Below, piece by piece: positions 34,741 through 44,100 of a stretch of DNA of 64,000 nt; positions within the stretch are counted from its first letter, which is position 1; every line of letters starts with the position of its first letter. Below the pieces are notes generated by a model. It saw only the letters and a list, made by a program, of their open reading frames with translations, was not told where the DNA came from and made no database searches. The position numbers and the translations under genes were made by a program. Source of the stretch: Brevibacillus choshinensis (GTDB lineage Bacteria > Bacillota > Bacilli > Brevibacillales > Brevibacillaceae); the NCBI RefSeq assembly GCF_016811915.1, contig NZ_CP069127.1, positions 4,707,501 through 4,771,500 on the forward strand, given 5' to 3'.

Positions 34741-34762
34741 CCACTGTATAGGTGCTGTGACC

Positions 34763-35812
34763 TTATCTTTTTCCGGATTCAGCAAGCGTCGGTTCCGCTT
34801 TTTCTTCTCCGCTTTTGCCCAGCTCGTGCTTGATGAACAAGTATCGCTCGATCTCACGCAGCAGGAGGAACAGCGATGCACGCGTCTCGAATTCTTCTCG
34901 GGAAGTCGGCAGGCCAGTCTCTTTGATCTCGTGACGCATGACCCGCAGCTGATCCAGAAAACGATACGCGGTATTTCCCGGATGCACCGAGTCACTGAGC
35001 CTCTCCAAAAAGTCGGCAATCTGGTGGCCTTGGGGCACCTGGATATCCAGCGTCGAGACGATCGGCATCATTCGCTCCAGCTGTTCAAACTGTTTGTCAC
35101 GCATGACGAAATACTGGTAGTACGGATCCTCATCCCGTTTCCCCAAGCGATTGTCCACGGAGCGCGACGCGAGCTGTCTCGCCTTGCTGAGCAGCCCTGG
35201 CGTCTGAATCATCTCATGTCCGTCCCAGTCGCTCTCTCCATGCCGCAAATAATACGTAAACTCCTTGAGGATTTTGATGAAGTTCTTTTCCACCTCATCC
35301 TGCATCGCTTTCAATTCTTTATCCAGGCTCGGCATATACAGGTTGACGATCAGGGCTACTCCCATACCGATGAGCAGCAAGGCCAGCTCATTTGTAATCA
35401 GCGCTGCGTCCATCCGCTGAGACGAGTAGAGGTGGAATATGACAACCATGCTGGTGATAAACCCTTCCTGAATGCCAAAGCGTACGGCAATCGGTAAAAA
35501 AATGAGTATCGCCAGCATAATCGCAAGGGGGGAATAGCCGATCAGCGCGAATAACGCCATCCCAATCCCCAGTCCAAGCAAGCTCGCCAAGAGCCGGTTG
35601 ACGACCGTGCGAAACGACTGTTTGACGGTCACTTGAATGCACAAGATCGTAATGATTCCGGCCGAAGCGGGAAACATCAGGTCAAACTGCTGGGCGAGCA
35701 AGATGGATACAGCCGTTCCGATGGCTGTTTTCAATGTTCGATAGCCGATTTTGAGTGATAGAATTCTCAGTCTTGCTCCCCTCCATGCTAATAAAGCATT
35801 TCTTAGTCCCAT
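34763..35812 (-). CDS. Aromatic acid exporter family / FUSC-like membrane protein
   Basis: The 349-residue protein has an N-terminal membrane domain of about 150 residues with five to six helices ('GYRTLKTAIGTAVSILLAQ', 'ASAGIITILCIQVTVKQSF', 'LALLLIGMGVALIVNLYMP') and a cytoplasmic helical C-terminal domain of about 190 residues. This is the ArAE (YqjA-like, DUF939) layout. It may export aromatic or other weak acids, though function is mostly unproven in Firmicutes. The start is uncertain: ATG 35812 has only AGGAAG nearby, while a CTG about 18 codons later has GGAGGGG before it and would match the usual family N-terminus better. Confidence 0.8.
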   Translation of the reverse strand: MGLRNALLAWRGARLRILSLKIGYRTLKTAIGTAVSILLAQQFDLMFPASAGIITILCIQVTVKQSFRTVVNRLLASLLGLGIGMALFALIGYSPLAIMLAILIFLPIAVRFGIQEGFITSMVVIFHLYSSQRMDAALITNELALLLIGMGVALIVNLYMPSLDKELKAMQDEVEKNFIKILKEFTYYLRHGESDWDGHEMIQTPGLLSKARQLASRSVDNRLGKRDEDPYYQYFVMRDKQFEQLERMMPIVSTLDIQVPQGHQIADFLERLSDSVHPGNTAYRFLDQLRVMRHEIKETGLPTSREEFETRASLFLLLREIERYLFIKHELGKSGEEKAEPTLAESGKR

Positions 35813-35874
35813 TCTTCCTTATACACTGTACCAAAAAGTGTTTGGGAACCAAAGTTAAGACTTTGTTACAAGAA

Positions 35875-35908
35875 AAAGCGGTCACCCTCATGATGAGGCA
35901 ACCGCTTT
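35875..35908 (-). terminator. Terminator overlapping the stop codon of the zinc-ribbon gene
   Basis: AAAGCGGT...CCTCAT pairs with ATGAGG...ACCGCTTT; on the minus strand it ends in TTTTTC. The hairpin begins inside the TAA stop codon (35907-35909) of the upstream gene. Confidence 0.7.
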
Positions 35909-36314
35909 ACAGCTTTTTCCCGCATTTTGAGCAATATTGAAAGTCCCGCTTGACGCCTGCTCCGCAATACGGACAAAATGCCTTCGAATCAGACTCCTCT
36001 TGCTCCGCCATGCTCTGCGCGGCTTCCTCGCCAAATCGCAGGTTGAGAGGATCACTCTCCTCCCTGGAATCCGTTATATCAAACAGGGACATTCTCTGTT
36101 TGGAAGTCGCATTCTTGTAATGGTAGACGGCTTGAAAGATTCCGATCGCGACAAAGAGAATGCCGAACGCCGGAAAGATGAATCCAATCGGAAACGGAGC
36201 GTCACGCGTGATCGAGAATGCGATGACTGTCCAGAAGATCCCGAAGACCGAGACGACGATACTGCCTGCCGCTCCCATCGCGGATGGTCCTCGGCCGGGC
36301 TTGATGCTTTTCAT
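35907..36314 (-). CDS. Small membrane protein with C-terminal zinc ribbon
   Basis: The 135-residue product has two hydrophobic helices (about 14-33 'GSIVVSVFGIFWTVIAFSI' and 40-62) and a cytoplasmic tail that ends in a CxxC-x9-CxxC zinc ribbon ('CPYCGAG', 'YCSKCGKK'). Function unknown; such proteins often bind partners through the ribbon. I start at ATG 36314 because AGGAGG precedes it; the frame is open further upstream without a site. It follows the VOC-family gene by 11 bases and likely shares its transcript. Confidence 0.75.
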   Translation of the reverse strand: MKSIKPGRGPSAMGAAGSIVVSVFGIFWTVIAFSITRDAPFPIGFIFPAFGILFVAIGIFQAVYHYKNATSKQRMSLFDITDSREESDPLNLRFGEEAAQSMAEQEESDSKAFCPYCGAGVKRDFQYCSKCGKKL

Positions 36315-36325
36315 AGTGATTCCTC

Positions 36326-36697
36326 CTACTCTCTTTCCTCCTCGATAGGGGCATGTGTGAGGATGTTTACGAGCTTCCCAAACGGATCCCGAACGAAGAA
36401 ACGGCGAACCCCCCATGGCTCATCTGCTGGTCCGTATTCGACGGGAAATCCGGCCTGTCTCACACGTTTCAAGGCGGCCTCAACATCATCTACCTCCACG
36501 GACAAATCCGGTGTAGGCGAGTCCGAACCGCCTTGGGAGGCGAAGCTGATTTGAACGCTCATTTCTTCCCATGACCCGTAAGTAACGATCCACCCATGAT
36601 CCATGACGACATCCAAACCAAGCACATCCTGATAGAAGCTTTTCGCTGCAGCGACGTTCCGGGTATCAATATTGGCAACGATGCGTTTGACCTTCAT
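36326..36697 (-). CDS. VOC (glyoxalase/dioxygenase superfamily) protein
   Basis: The 123-residue product shows one complete two-module VOC fold: 'VANIDTRNVAAAKSFYQDVLGL', 'LSVEVDDVEAALKRVRQAGF' (in parts) and 'WGVRRFFVRDPFGKLVNIL'. Members include lyases, dioxygenases and resistance proteins; the specific reaction cannot be told. GGAGG lies 5 bases before ATG 36697. It is probably the first gene of a two-gene unit with the zinc-ribbon membrane protein. Confidence 0.87.
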   Translation of the reverse strand: MKVKRIVANIDTRNVAAAKSFYQDVLGLDVVMDHGWIVTYGSWEEMSVQISFASQGGSDSPTPDLSVEVDDVEAALKRVRQAGFPVEYGPADEPWGVRRFFVRDPFGKLVNILTHAPIEEERE

Positions 36698-36749
36698 GTG
36701 GACCTCCATTATTTTTTCAGTCGTTTTCTGTCAGAAAACACTAGGAGCT

Positions 36750-38372
36750 TCAGGGCTTTTCCTGCTCTTTTTGCAGTTCTAAAAAGCTGAGCCATTTTCC
36801 GGTGTGAGCGTCGACGACTCCCGATTCCCCGACAAGGCGGTAAACAAGCATGATTCGGTAATACTCGGGAAAATATTTCGGCCGGTAATACGTAAGCATC
36901 CAGCGCTTATTCTCCAGCTCCGCTTTTCTTGCAACTTCTGGAGCAACAATCCCTGCCCCCAACTGGTTGACATGAAGCGGCTTGCTATTCCCATAGCTGC
37001 TCAGGTACTCAGCTTCGCCCGTCATGATATTTACGAAAACCTCCATGTAGGCATTCTCGATGGGTACACCATCATTCATCCACCCGAATTTGACTTTGTA
37101 GTATCCTCCCATTTCTATCATATGCTTTGTGTCTTTTTGATACGTCAACGGCTCCATTACATAGATTTCTCCCAGTCTATTTCCATAGAGGGTCTTTACG
37201 AGCTTTATTGCCCTTACCTCTGCCAACGCGTAGGGGATCCCCTCCGCTTTGACAGGCACGTCGTCTGAGCCCTCCGCTAAGTATTCCATGATTTCACCAT
37301 TGGCCTTTAGAAGGAGCTTGATCGGGTTCTTTTTCTTAACGCTCTTGTCTAGCGAGATTACGGTAAAGCTCCAGTTGTCTAAACTCATTCCGTTACTTTC
37401 GACACGATAGACTCCTGGAAAATGGCTCATATATTTCTCTGCGAGTATTTGTGCTTCCTGTTGAGTACCTAGTCTCGTCTTCGCTACATCCTCGGTAGGA
37501 AATGTTTTTCCTAGGGTTTGTAACCGTTTTTCAGCTGGCGGTTTTCCTGTTTCGTTAATGACTGCTCCACTTAATGCATCCACGAATTGAGGGTCTGTAT
37601 CCCTGTAACCATACACAAGCCGGTACTGTCCCTTATCGGTATCGAGCCTAGTAATGGGGGAAAGCTCCATATTGATGAGCGCTGGAGTGACACGTTCCAA
37701 AAAGAGTGCTTCCGCTTCTTTTTCGGAGATCACCGGTTTGACTGCTGGCAATTCGCCTTCATCCCAATCACGGTAAAACTTCTCAATTTCTCCCGATGGA
37801 GTTACGATCAGTTCAAATCCATTTTCTATGAACGGGATACCATTTTCGATTCTGGTAAATGTGAAAACATGCTTTGATGATTGATAGAGACTGGAAGAGA
37901 GGAGATGCTTAAACTCATTTGGCTCTGATAGTTTTTCTAGTTCTTTTCCATCAATCGCCCGCTGCATAAATTGTTTGGCTTTTTCCAACGCCACTTCCTC
38001 GCTTACTTGAGCATTCGTCACGCCTGAAGTGCTTCCGTAGGACAAAAGAATTCCTGTACTTGCATCAATGTAAGCAATAAATGAACTCCCCTTTTTATTG
38101 CTCCAGGCCAGCTTCCAAAGCGGTTGGTCGTGATAATCGTTATATTCACCGAGGAGTTGGGCACGTACCAATTTATGATCGTCAGAAATCTCTACCCACT
38201 TTTTGGCCGCGCGAATAGCCTCATCCTGAGTGATCGATTCGGTCTTTTTTAGCTCTGCAGCATACGTAAGGAAAGACTCCCCCCCACCGCTCTGTAGAAC
38301 AAGAGTCGACCCTAAAAGAACGGCAAAGGATAATCGGATGAACTTTTTCTGGCATTTTTGTTTTCCTTTCAT
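36750..38372 (-). CDS. Secreted YcdB/YcdC-domain protein
   Basis: The 540-residue protein has a signal peptide ('FIRLSFAVLLGSTLVLQSG') and repeated PepSY-like alpha/beta modules of the YcdB/YcdC type: 'ITQDEAIRAAKKWVEISDDH', 'KLAWSNKKGSSFIAYIDAST' and 'GVPIENAYMEVFVNIMTGEA'. Such proteins are exported in bacilli and some bear S-layer anchors, but none is visible here. A peptidase-inhibitor-like or chaperone role is suspected for PepSY folds; not established. GGGAGGGG precedes ATG 38372. It stands alone. Confidence 0.78.
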   Translation of the reverse strand: MKGKQKCQKKFIRLSFAVLLGSTLVLQSGGGESFLTYAAELKKTESITQDEAIRAAKKWVEISDDHKLVRAQLLGEYNDYHDQPLWKLAWSNKKGSSFIAYIDASTGILLSYGSTSGVTNAQVSEEVALEKAKQFMQRAIDGKELEKLSEPNEFKHLLSSSLYQSSKHVFTFTRIENGIPFIENGFELIVTPSGEIEKFYRDWDEGELPAVKPVISEKEAEALFLERVTPALINMELSPITRLDTDKGQYRLVYGYRDTDPQFVDALSGAVINETGKPPAEKRLQTLGKTFPTEDVAKTRLGTQQEAQILAEKYMSHFPGVYRVESNGMSLDNWSFTVISLDKSVKKKNPIKLLLKANGEIMEYLAEGSDDVPVKAEGIPYALAEVRAIKLVKTLYGNRLGEIYVMEPLTYQKDTKHMIEMGGYYKVKFGWMNDGVPIENAYMEVFVNIMTGEAEYLSSYGNSKPLHVNQLGAGIVAPEVARKAELENKRWMLTYYRPKYFPEYYRIMLVYRLVGESGVVDAHTGKWLSFLELQKEQEKP

Positions 38373-38439
38373 TCAGGTACTCCCCTCCCACTGGGACACT
38401 CCACCCATTTTACCATTAATTTGGAAAATAATAGACAAA

Positions 38440-38481
38440 AAAAGATCTGCCCTACGATACTCTCGCAGGCAGACCTTTTTC
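38440..38481 (-). terminator. Rho-independent terminator after hemQ
   Basis: On the minus strand AGGTCTGCCT pairs with AGGGCAGATCT-side bases across a GC-rich loop and is followed by a run of seven T. It starts 14 bases past the hemQ stop. Confidence 0.75.
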
Positions 38482-38495
38482 TCCACATCATTCTT

Positions 38496-39248
38496 TTACA
38501 CTTCCAGCATCTTGCCGAGCGACTCGACATTCAGCACGTTCCCTACGAGGAAGTTGCCGAACTCGCCGAAGCGCGCGCTCACTTCATCAAAGCGCATTTC
38601 ATATACGATGTGCTTGAATTCCAGCGGATCGTTGGCAAACAGGGTGACGCCCCACTCCCAATCGTCGAAACCGACGGAGCCGCCGATGATTTGCTTTACT
38701 TTTCCTGCATATTTGCGGCCGATCATGCCGTGGGAACGCATCATTTCCTGGCGCTCTTGCATGGTCAGCATGTACCAGTTATCTTGCAGGTCACGCTTTT
38801 TGTTCATCGGATAGAAGCAAATGTGCTCCCATTTAGGCAGAATCGGGTACAGACGGTCGCGCACATGCGGATTCGCCTTTGGATCCTCACCCGGGTTGTT
38901 GACGTAGTTGCTCAGCTCTACGACAGACACATAGGAGTACGGAGCCTCTGTGTATGTGGCAAAACGGGTCTTGTTGAACGCCGTTTTGATTTCATCCAGC
39001 TCTTGCATGGTAGGGCGCAGGAACATGAACACCAGGTCAGCCTTGTGTCCCAGGATGGAGTACACAGCGGTGCTGCCTTGGTTTTCTCCTTCATTTGCTT
39101 CCCACGTGCGGATCAGGGCGTTCAGCTCGTCCAACGCTGCTTGGCGCTCCTGTTCAGATGCCGCTCTCCATTTTTCCCAATTGATGGTGCGGAAATTATG
39201 ATACGTATACCAACCTTCCAATGTAAGCAACGCTTCATTTGCGCTCAC
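38496..39248 (-). CDS. hemQ: Coproheme decarboxylase / peroxide-dependent heme synthase
   Basis: HemQ (ChdC) carries out the last step of the Gram-positive coproporphyrin-dependent heme route, decarboxylating coproheme III with hydrogen peroxide. The 250-residue protein has the chlorite-dismutase-family ferredoxin-like double fold with 'LEGWYTYHNFRTINWEKW', 'GHKADLVFMFLRPTM', 'YVSVVELSNYV', 'WYMLTMQERQEMMRSHG' and 'DDWEWGVTLFANDPLEFKHI'. The tyrosine and lysine in 'YPMNKKR' fit the active site region. It starts at GTG 39248 behind AAGGAG. It stands alone and is probably essential housekeeping. Confidence 0.95.
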   Translation of the reverse strand: MSANEALLTLEGWYTYHNFRTINWEKWRAASEQERQAALDELNALIRTWEANEGENQGSTAVYSILGHKADLVFMFLRPTMQELDEIKTAFNKTRFATYTEAPYSYVSVVELSNYVNNPGEDPKANPHVRDRLYPILPKWEHICFYPMNKKRDLQDNWYMLTMQERQEMMRSHGMIGRKYAGKVKQIIGGSVGFDDWEWGVTLFANDPLEFKHIVYEMRFDEVSARFGEFGNFLVGNVLNVESLGKMLEV

Positions 39249-39363
39249 CGAAAATCAGCTCCTTTGAAATATCTGGTTATCCCGACTGCAACATTCCCAG
39301 TATAGCATAAGGAACACGCCGGTATTCGGAACAGATTGGTGAACAAGCGTTCTTTGGGTTTGG

Positions 39364-40107
39364 TCAGTTTCGCGTCTTCGCAGAGAGGGCAGCCGCTGCT
39401 TCCACGTCCACGATGACGGTCACATCCGGATGCTGCTGCAAGAGGGATGCCGGTACGTCCGAGGTCATTTCACCTTCCAGCATGTGCTGCACGGCCTCGG
39501 CCTTGGCTTTTCCGCTCGCGAGCAAGACAATTTTCTTGGCCGAAAGAATCGTCCGGATGCCCATGGAGATCGCCTGAGTCGGCACTTCTTCAATGGTATC
39601 AAAGTAACGGGCATTCGCCTCGATCGTGCTACTTGTCAGCTGGACGACACGTGTAGTCGTGTCCTTCGCGGAGCCGGGCTCATTAAAGCCGATGTGGCCG
39701 TTGTTCCCGATGCCGAGCACTTGAATGTCGATTCCTCCTGCGGCAGCGATCGCCTGCTCGTACCGCTTGCACTCCGCTCCGAGATCCGCGGCATCCCCAT
39801 GTGGAACGTTTGTTTTTTCCCTTGGAAGGTTGATGTGATCGAACAGGTTTTCATCCATGTACGCCCGATAGCTCTGCGGATGTTGACCGGACAGCCCGAC
39901 ATACTCGTCCAGATTAAAGCTGGACGCCTGAGAAAAATCAACGCCCTCTTTTTGATGAATCGCAATCAGTTCCCGATACATCCCCACGGGAGTCCCGCCC
40001 GTCGCCAGCCCCAAAACCGTGTCCGGGCGTTGCTTGACTTCATCTGCGATCAATCGCGCAGCCTGCTTGCTCAGGTCGTCATAGTCTTTTGTGATGACAA
40101 GCTTCAT
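39364..40107 (-). CDS. nagB: Glucosamine-6-phosphate deaminase
   Basis: NagB converts glucosamine 6-phosphate to fructose 6-phosphate and ammonia. The 247-residue product shows 'VLGLATGGTPVGMYRELI', 'SFNLDEYVGLSGQHPQSY' with the catalytic aspartate, 'QVLGIGNNGHIGFNEPGS' with the catalytic histidine and 'GIRTILSAKKIVLLASG'. ATG 40107 is preceded by AGGAG and AGAAGG. It is 17 bases after the stop of a MurR/RpiR regulator, so the two are one unit. nagA is absent here. It could process the amino sugar released by the 22.7-34.0 kb cluster. Confidence 0.95.
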   Translation of the reverse strand: MKLVITKDYDDLSKQAARLIADEVKQRPDTVLGLATGGTPVGMYRELIAIHQKEGVDFSQASSFNLDEYVGLSGQHPQSYRAYMDENLFDHINLPREKTNVPHGDAADLGAECKRYEQAIAAAGGIDIQVLGIGNNGHIGFNEPGSAKDTTTRVVQLTSSTIEANARYFDTIEEVPTQAISMGIRTILSAKKIVLLASGKAKAEAVQHMLEGEMTSDVPASLLQQHPDVTVIVDVEAAAALSAKTRN

Positions 40108-40124
40108 CCTTCTATTCACTCCTG

Positions 40125-41018
40125 TTAATATTTTCGCTCGAGGACCGCTTTGGCAGTCCGCTCTTTGTACGTCAGCGCTTTTTCCTTGTTCTGCATCGTC
40201 AGTGCCGTGGCAATGACGTCGAGGACGTGCAGCTGTGCCATTTTCGCGGCCAGTGAGCCACCCTGCAGCGGTCCTTCCTGAGCAGCTGTCAGCAGCGTGA
40301 TATCCGCTACATTGGTGATCGGCGAGCGGCGGTAATGCGTGATGCAGACGGCCGTTGCCCCTGCCTCCTTTGCCACCTTCAGCGAGTCGATCGTATCCTT
40401 CGTGCTCCCGGAAACCGACAGCCCCACTGCCACATCCCCTGGCCCCAGCGTCGCCGCTGCCATCGCCTGCAGATGGGATTCTGTGAAGGCATCCACGCGA
40501 AGGCCAATTCGCAGGCAGGTGTACTTGGCATCCTGAGCCGTCATGGCCGAGGTGCCCACGCCGTAAAAATGAATCGTGCCTGCTGTGTTCAGGAGCTCCA
40601 CGCAACGCTCCAATTGCTCCATGTCAAACAGAGCGTTTGTATCTTCAATGGCTTGACGATTCGTCGCCGTGACCTTCTTCGCGATGATTCCCAATGAATC
40701 GTCCTCGCCTACCTCGCCGTGCAAGTTTTTCACTGGATTCACGAGCTCCTGTGCCAACGCCAGCTTGAATTCCTGATAGCCGCGAAACCCGATCTTTCTG
40801 CAAAAGCGCAGGACAGTGGTCTCGCCCACTTCCGCCTTTTCCGCCAGATCAATCACGGAGGCGTAGATGACACTCTCGGTCTGCGTCAGCACGATCTGCG
40901 CCACTTTTTGCTCGGACCTGGTAAAGGACGGCAGCAAGCTCTGAATCTGCAGAAGTGTATTTGTTTTGACGTTCGCAACAGAGTTGGCATCCAGTTCTTC
41001 CTCCTGTTGTTTTCCCAT
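40125..41018 (-). CDS. MurR/RpiR-family transcriptional regulator
   Basis: The 297-residue regulator has the N-terminal RpiR helix-turn-helix domain ('ASVIDLAEKAEVGETTVLRF', about residues 52-72) and a C-terminal SIS sugar-phosphate-binding domain with 'IHFYGVGTSAMTAQDAKY' and 'VGLSVSGSTKDTIDSLKVAK'. It probably senses a hexosamine phosphate and controls nagB, with which it is co-transcribed. I start at ATG 41018, nine bases after GGAGG; the frame is open to 41192 but that stretch contains the terminator of the preceding gene. Confidence 0.92.
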   Translation of the reverse strand: MGKQQEEELDANSVANVKTNTLLQIQSLLPSFTRSEQKVAQIVLTQTESVIYASVIDLAEKAEVGETTVLRFCRKIGFRGYQEFKLALAQELVNPVKNLHGEVGEDDSLGIIAKKVTATNRQAIEDTNALFDMEQLERCVELLNTAGTIHFYGVGTSAMTAQDAKYTCLRIGLRVDAFTESHLQAMAAATLGPGDVAVGLSVSGSTKDTIDSLKVAKEAGATAVCITHYRRSPITNVADITLLTAAQEGPLQGGSLAAKMAQLHVLDVIATALTMQNKEKALTYKERTAKAVLERKY

Positions 41019-41079
41019 GTACTGTCCACCTCCAAGTAAAGAACCCTGTCTCGCGCTGTTCCATTCCATACGAAAAAAA

Positions 41080-41099
41080 GGCTGTAGTTTTCTACAGCC
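41080..41099 (-). terminator. Rho-independent terminator after the giant repeat-protein gene
   Basis: GGCTGTA pairs with TACAGCC around a TGAAAACT-like loop on the minus strand, followed by TTTTTTTC. It lies about 85 bases past the stop at 41186. Confidence 0.8.
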
Positions 41100-41185
41100 A
41101 TTATACACAAAAAGGAGCGATCCGCCACATTTTAAAAATAAAGCGGATGTTTTCTCCGATATTATTATTTTCCAGTCCCCTGCCT

Positions 41186-44100
41186 TCAGCATGCCCTAAC
41201 ACGGATACAGCCAATTGCCAGCTGCACCCGCAAGCGGAAATCCAGTGCTGCAGCCATTCCTGCCTCCACCACCGCAACGGCGGCTTCTGCTGCATAACCG
41301 GGTGCACTGGCGACGACCAGATAGTTTCCTGGTACGAGATTGGAAACCGCATATCTCCCCAGATGATCCGTCTGCACGGTTGCCACAATCTCGACCGGAG
41401 GCTGGTTGTACTGCACCCGTACGAATGCGTTTGGTATACGCTGGCCAGTTGCCGCAGACCGAACCGTCCCTCGAATGCTCCCTGTCGAAGTCAGGCGCAC
41501 GATGATAAAGATCGTCTGATTGGCCACCACAACAGCTTGCGTGCTCCCCATCCCGATGCCTGGAATGGAGCCCTGCACCGTATAGGTTCCTGGTGACACA
41601 CCGACGAATCGGAAAGTCCCGTCTGGCTGGGCCAAAATATTTTGCAAGCGTATGCCATTCGCGTCGAACAGAGCGAGCTGAATGTTGTTACCTTGCGCCT
41701 GCGTTCCGTCTGGCAGCAGCACAATGCCGGAGATGTTTCCCGCAAGCGGCAAAAGCCCTACCGAAGCAGTTGCCGTTTGACCTCTCTGGACAGAAACCGT
41801 GCTGTAGCTGGTCCCGAAGCCTTTTGAGCTGGCAATGACGTTGTAGACGCCCTCCACAAGTCCCGTCACAAGAAATTGACCCGCATTGCCCGTGACTGTA
41901 TTTGCGATAAACACGCCATTGGAAAAGATCTGAACGGCGACCGCAGCTCCTGTGATCGGAAGGCCGGTTCCTTGATTGCGTACGACACCGGCAATATTCC
42001 CTGGTAACGCAGCCATCGTGAGGGTCAGCCCGCTTACCATCTGACCCGCAGTGACGGTAACCGTCTGCATCGCAGCAGCGTAGTTTGTTTCCATCGCACT
42101 GATTGTATACGTGCCTGGCGGGAGGCTTGCAACGGAATAGTTCCCGAAATCGTCTGTGACCGCACTTCCGAAAAGGGTCCCATGCGAGTCTTTTGCCTGT
42201 ACCGAGGCATTGGGGATCTCAGTCCCATTGGCCGTCTGCACACGTCCCGTGATCGTCGCCGAATTTGGCGGAAGGCCGATCGCGATCGGCGTTGTCGCTC
42301 CCGAAAAAATCGTTGCTCCTACCACCTGTGTCGCATAGCTTTGCATGCTGATTGACAGCGTGTACGTCAGCGGCTCCAGCCCTTCAATGACAAAATGCCC
42401 CAAGCCGTCCGTGATCGTCCGCGCCAGCAGATTGTTCGTGGACGGGAAGTAGATGAGGACGTCCGCTCCTACCAGCGGCGTTCCGTCAAAAGCATCCACG
42501 ACCGTACCTCGCAGCGTTCCCGGGTCGGGCTCAAGCTGGACATCAACCATGGCCGTCGTCCCGGACCCGACGGAGAACGATACGTTTTTGCGTTGATAGT
42601 CTTCCTTTCGCACCAGCAAGGTATAGTCACCGGACAGAAATCCACTGATCAGGTAATTGCCCTGTGCATCCGTCTGCGTGGAGAACAGGATGGCGCTATT
42701 GTTGTCGAGCAGGCGGACAAGGCTGTTTGGCAAGGGAGTGCTGACCAACACGTCCGTGACGACGCCCGTTACACCTGCCGGCAGGGAGGGTAACGAGAAA
42801 TCGAGAGTGGTGGTCTCCCCTTGGCTAACCAGCGCGGTAGATGCTTCTGCCGCATAGTCAGGCGCGTTTGCAACCAGGGTGAAGCTGCCTGCTGAAAGAC
42901 CGCTGGCGACATATCTTCCTTGATCATCTGCCACGAGGATCGTCATGATTGTCCCCGAAGGGCTTCCTTGTCTGACCGTAACCGTCGCACCTGGAATGGG
43001 CTGGCCTGTGCCTTCATCCCGCACCGATCCTGTAATCACCCCTGGCAATCCAATCAGGGCAAAGCTGAGGAAAGAAGTACCTCCTGCCATTATTTCCGCT
43101 CCAGCCACGTCACCTGCGTACCCTGTTTCGCTCGTGTTCACGGTATACAAGCCGGGAGCCAGATTTCCGACCGCATAGTTTCCATTCGTATCTGTCAGTA
43201 CCGATACGACGGGAGAGCGTGTACTGTCGTAAATGATGACCGTAGCACCTGCGATAGGCAGTCCAAAGTTCAAATCAATCACGGTTCCATTCAGGTTTCC
43301 GGGGTTCGGTGTCAACGCTTGCTGAAAGAGGGCTGTTTGCCCGCCCTGCAAAATAACGGACTGGGAGGCGAAGGAGAAATTAGAGGCAGATACGGTTACG
43401 TTCGTCACTCTGGGGGGCAGGTTTCCTGCCAGAAAGGTTCCCTGTGCGTCCGTCAAAACTTGGGCAAATAACAAGCCTTGCGCGTCTGTGATGAGTACCT
43501 TGCTCCCCGGAATTCCTAATCCTGTTGCTTGGTTCGTCACGAGTCCGGAAATGGCAGCGGGCAGATCCTGCAAAGTGACAGCAGCGGTCGAGACCGTATT
43601 TGCCAAGACGGTTACACCGATGCTCCCCGTGCCGTATCCAGGCGCATTTGCCAGAAGCGAATACACCCCAGGCGCTACACGGTCCATGGCAAACGTGCCG
43701 TCCTCACTGGCCAGCAGGCCTTGAAGCACCACATGATTGCTGTCGAGAAGCTTGACACTGAGGTTGCTGCCTGTGACCGGGATACCGAGACTGTTTACCA
43801 GCACACCCGCAATCCTTCCTGGAAGGGGGACGAGCGCTGTACTCGCATCGGTTGTACTGCCGCTCACCACATTGACTCCGACGGACTGGACGGCAAAACC
43901 CGGCGCACTTACCATTACCGTATAGGCACCCGGTGAGAGATTGTCGAGAGCGAAGTTGCCGAACGCATCGCTGCTGGCTGAAGCGACTACATTGCCGCTG
44001 CTGACGGACCGAACGAGCACAGAGGCACTTGCCAGAGAGATACCAGAATTGGTCGCATCCGTGACATGACCGCTGATACCGCCAGGATTAGGGGCCAATG

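Noticed and set aside
39364-40605. A 413-codon frame whose last 247 codons are nagB
   Set aside because: The first part overlaps the MurR/RpiR gene on the same strand in another frame and lacks family resemblance; AGGAG and ATG at 40107 mark the true nagB start.
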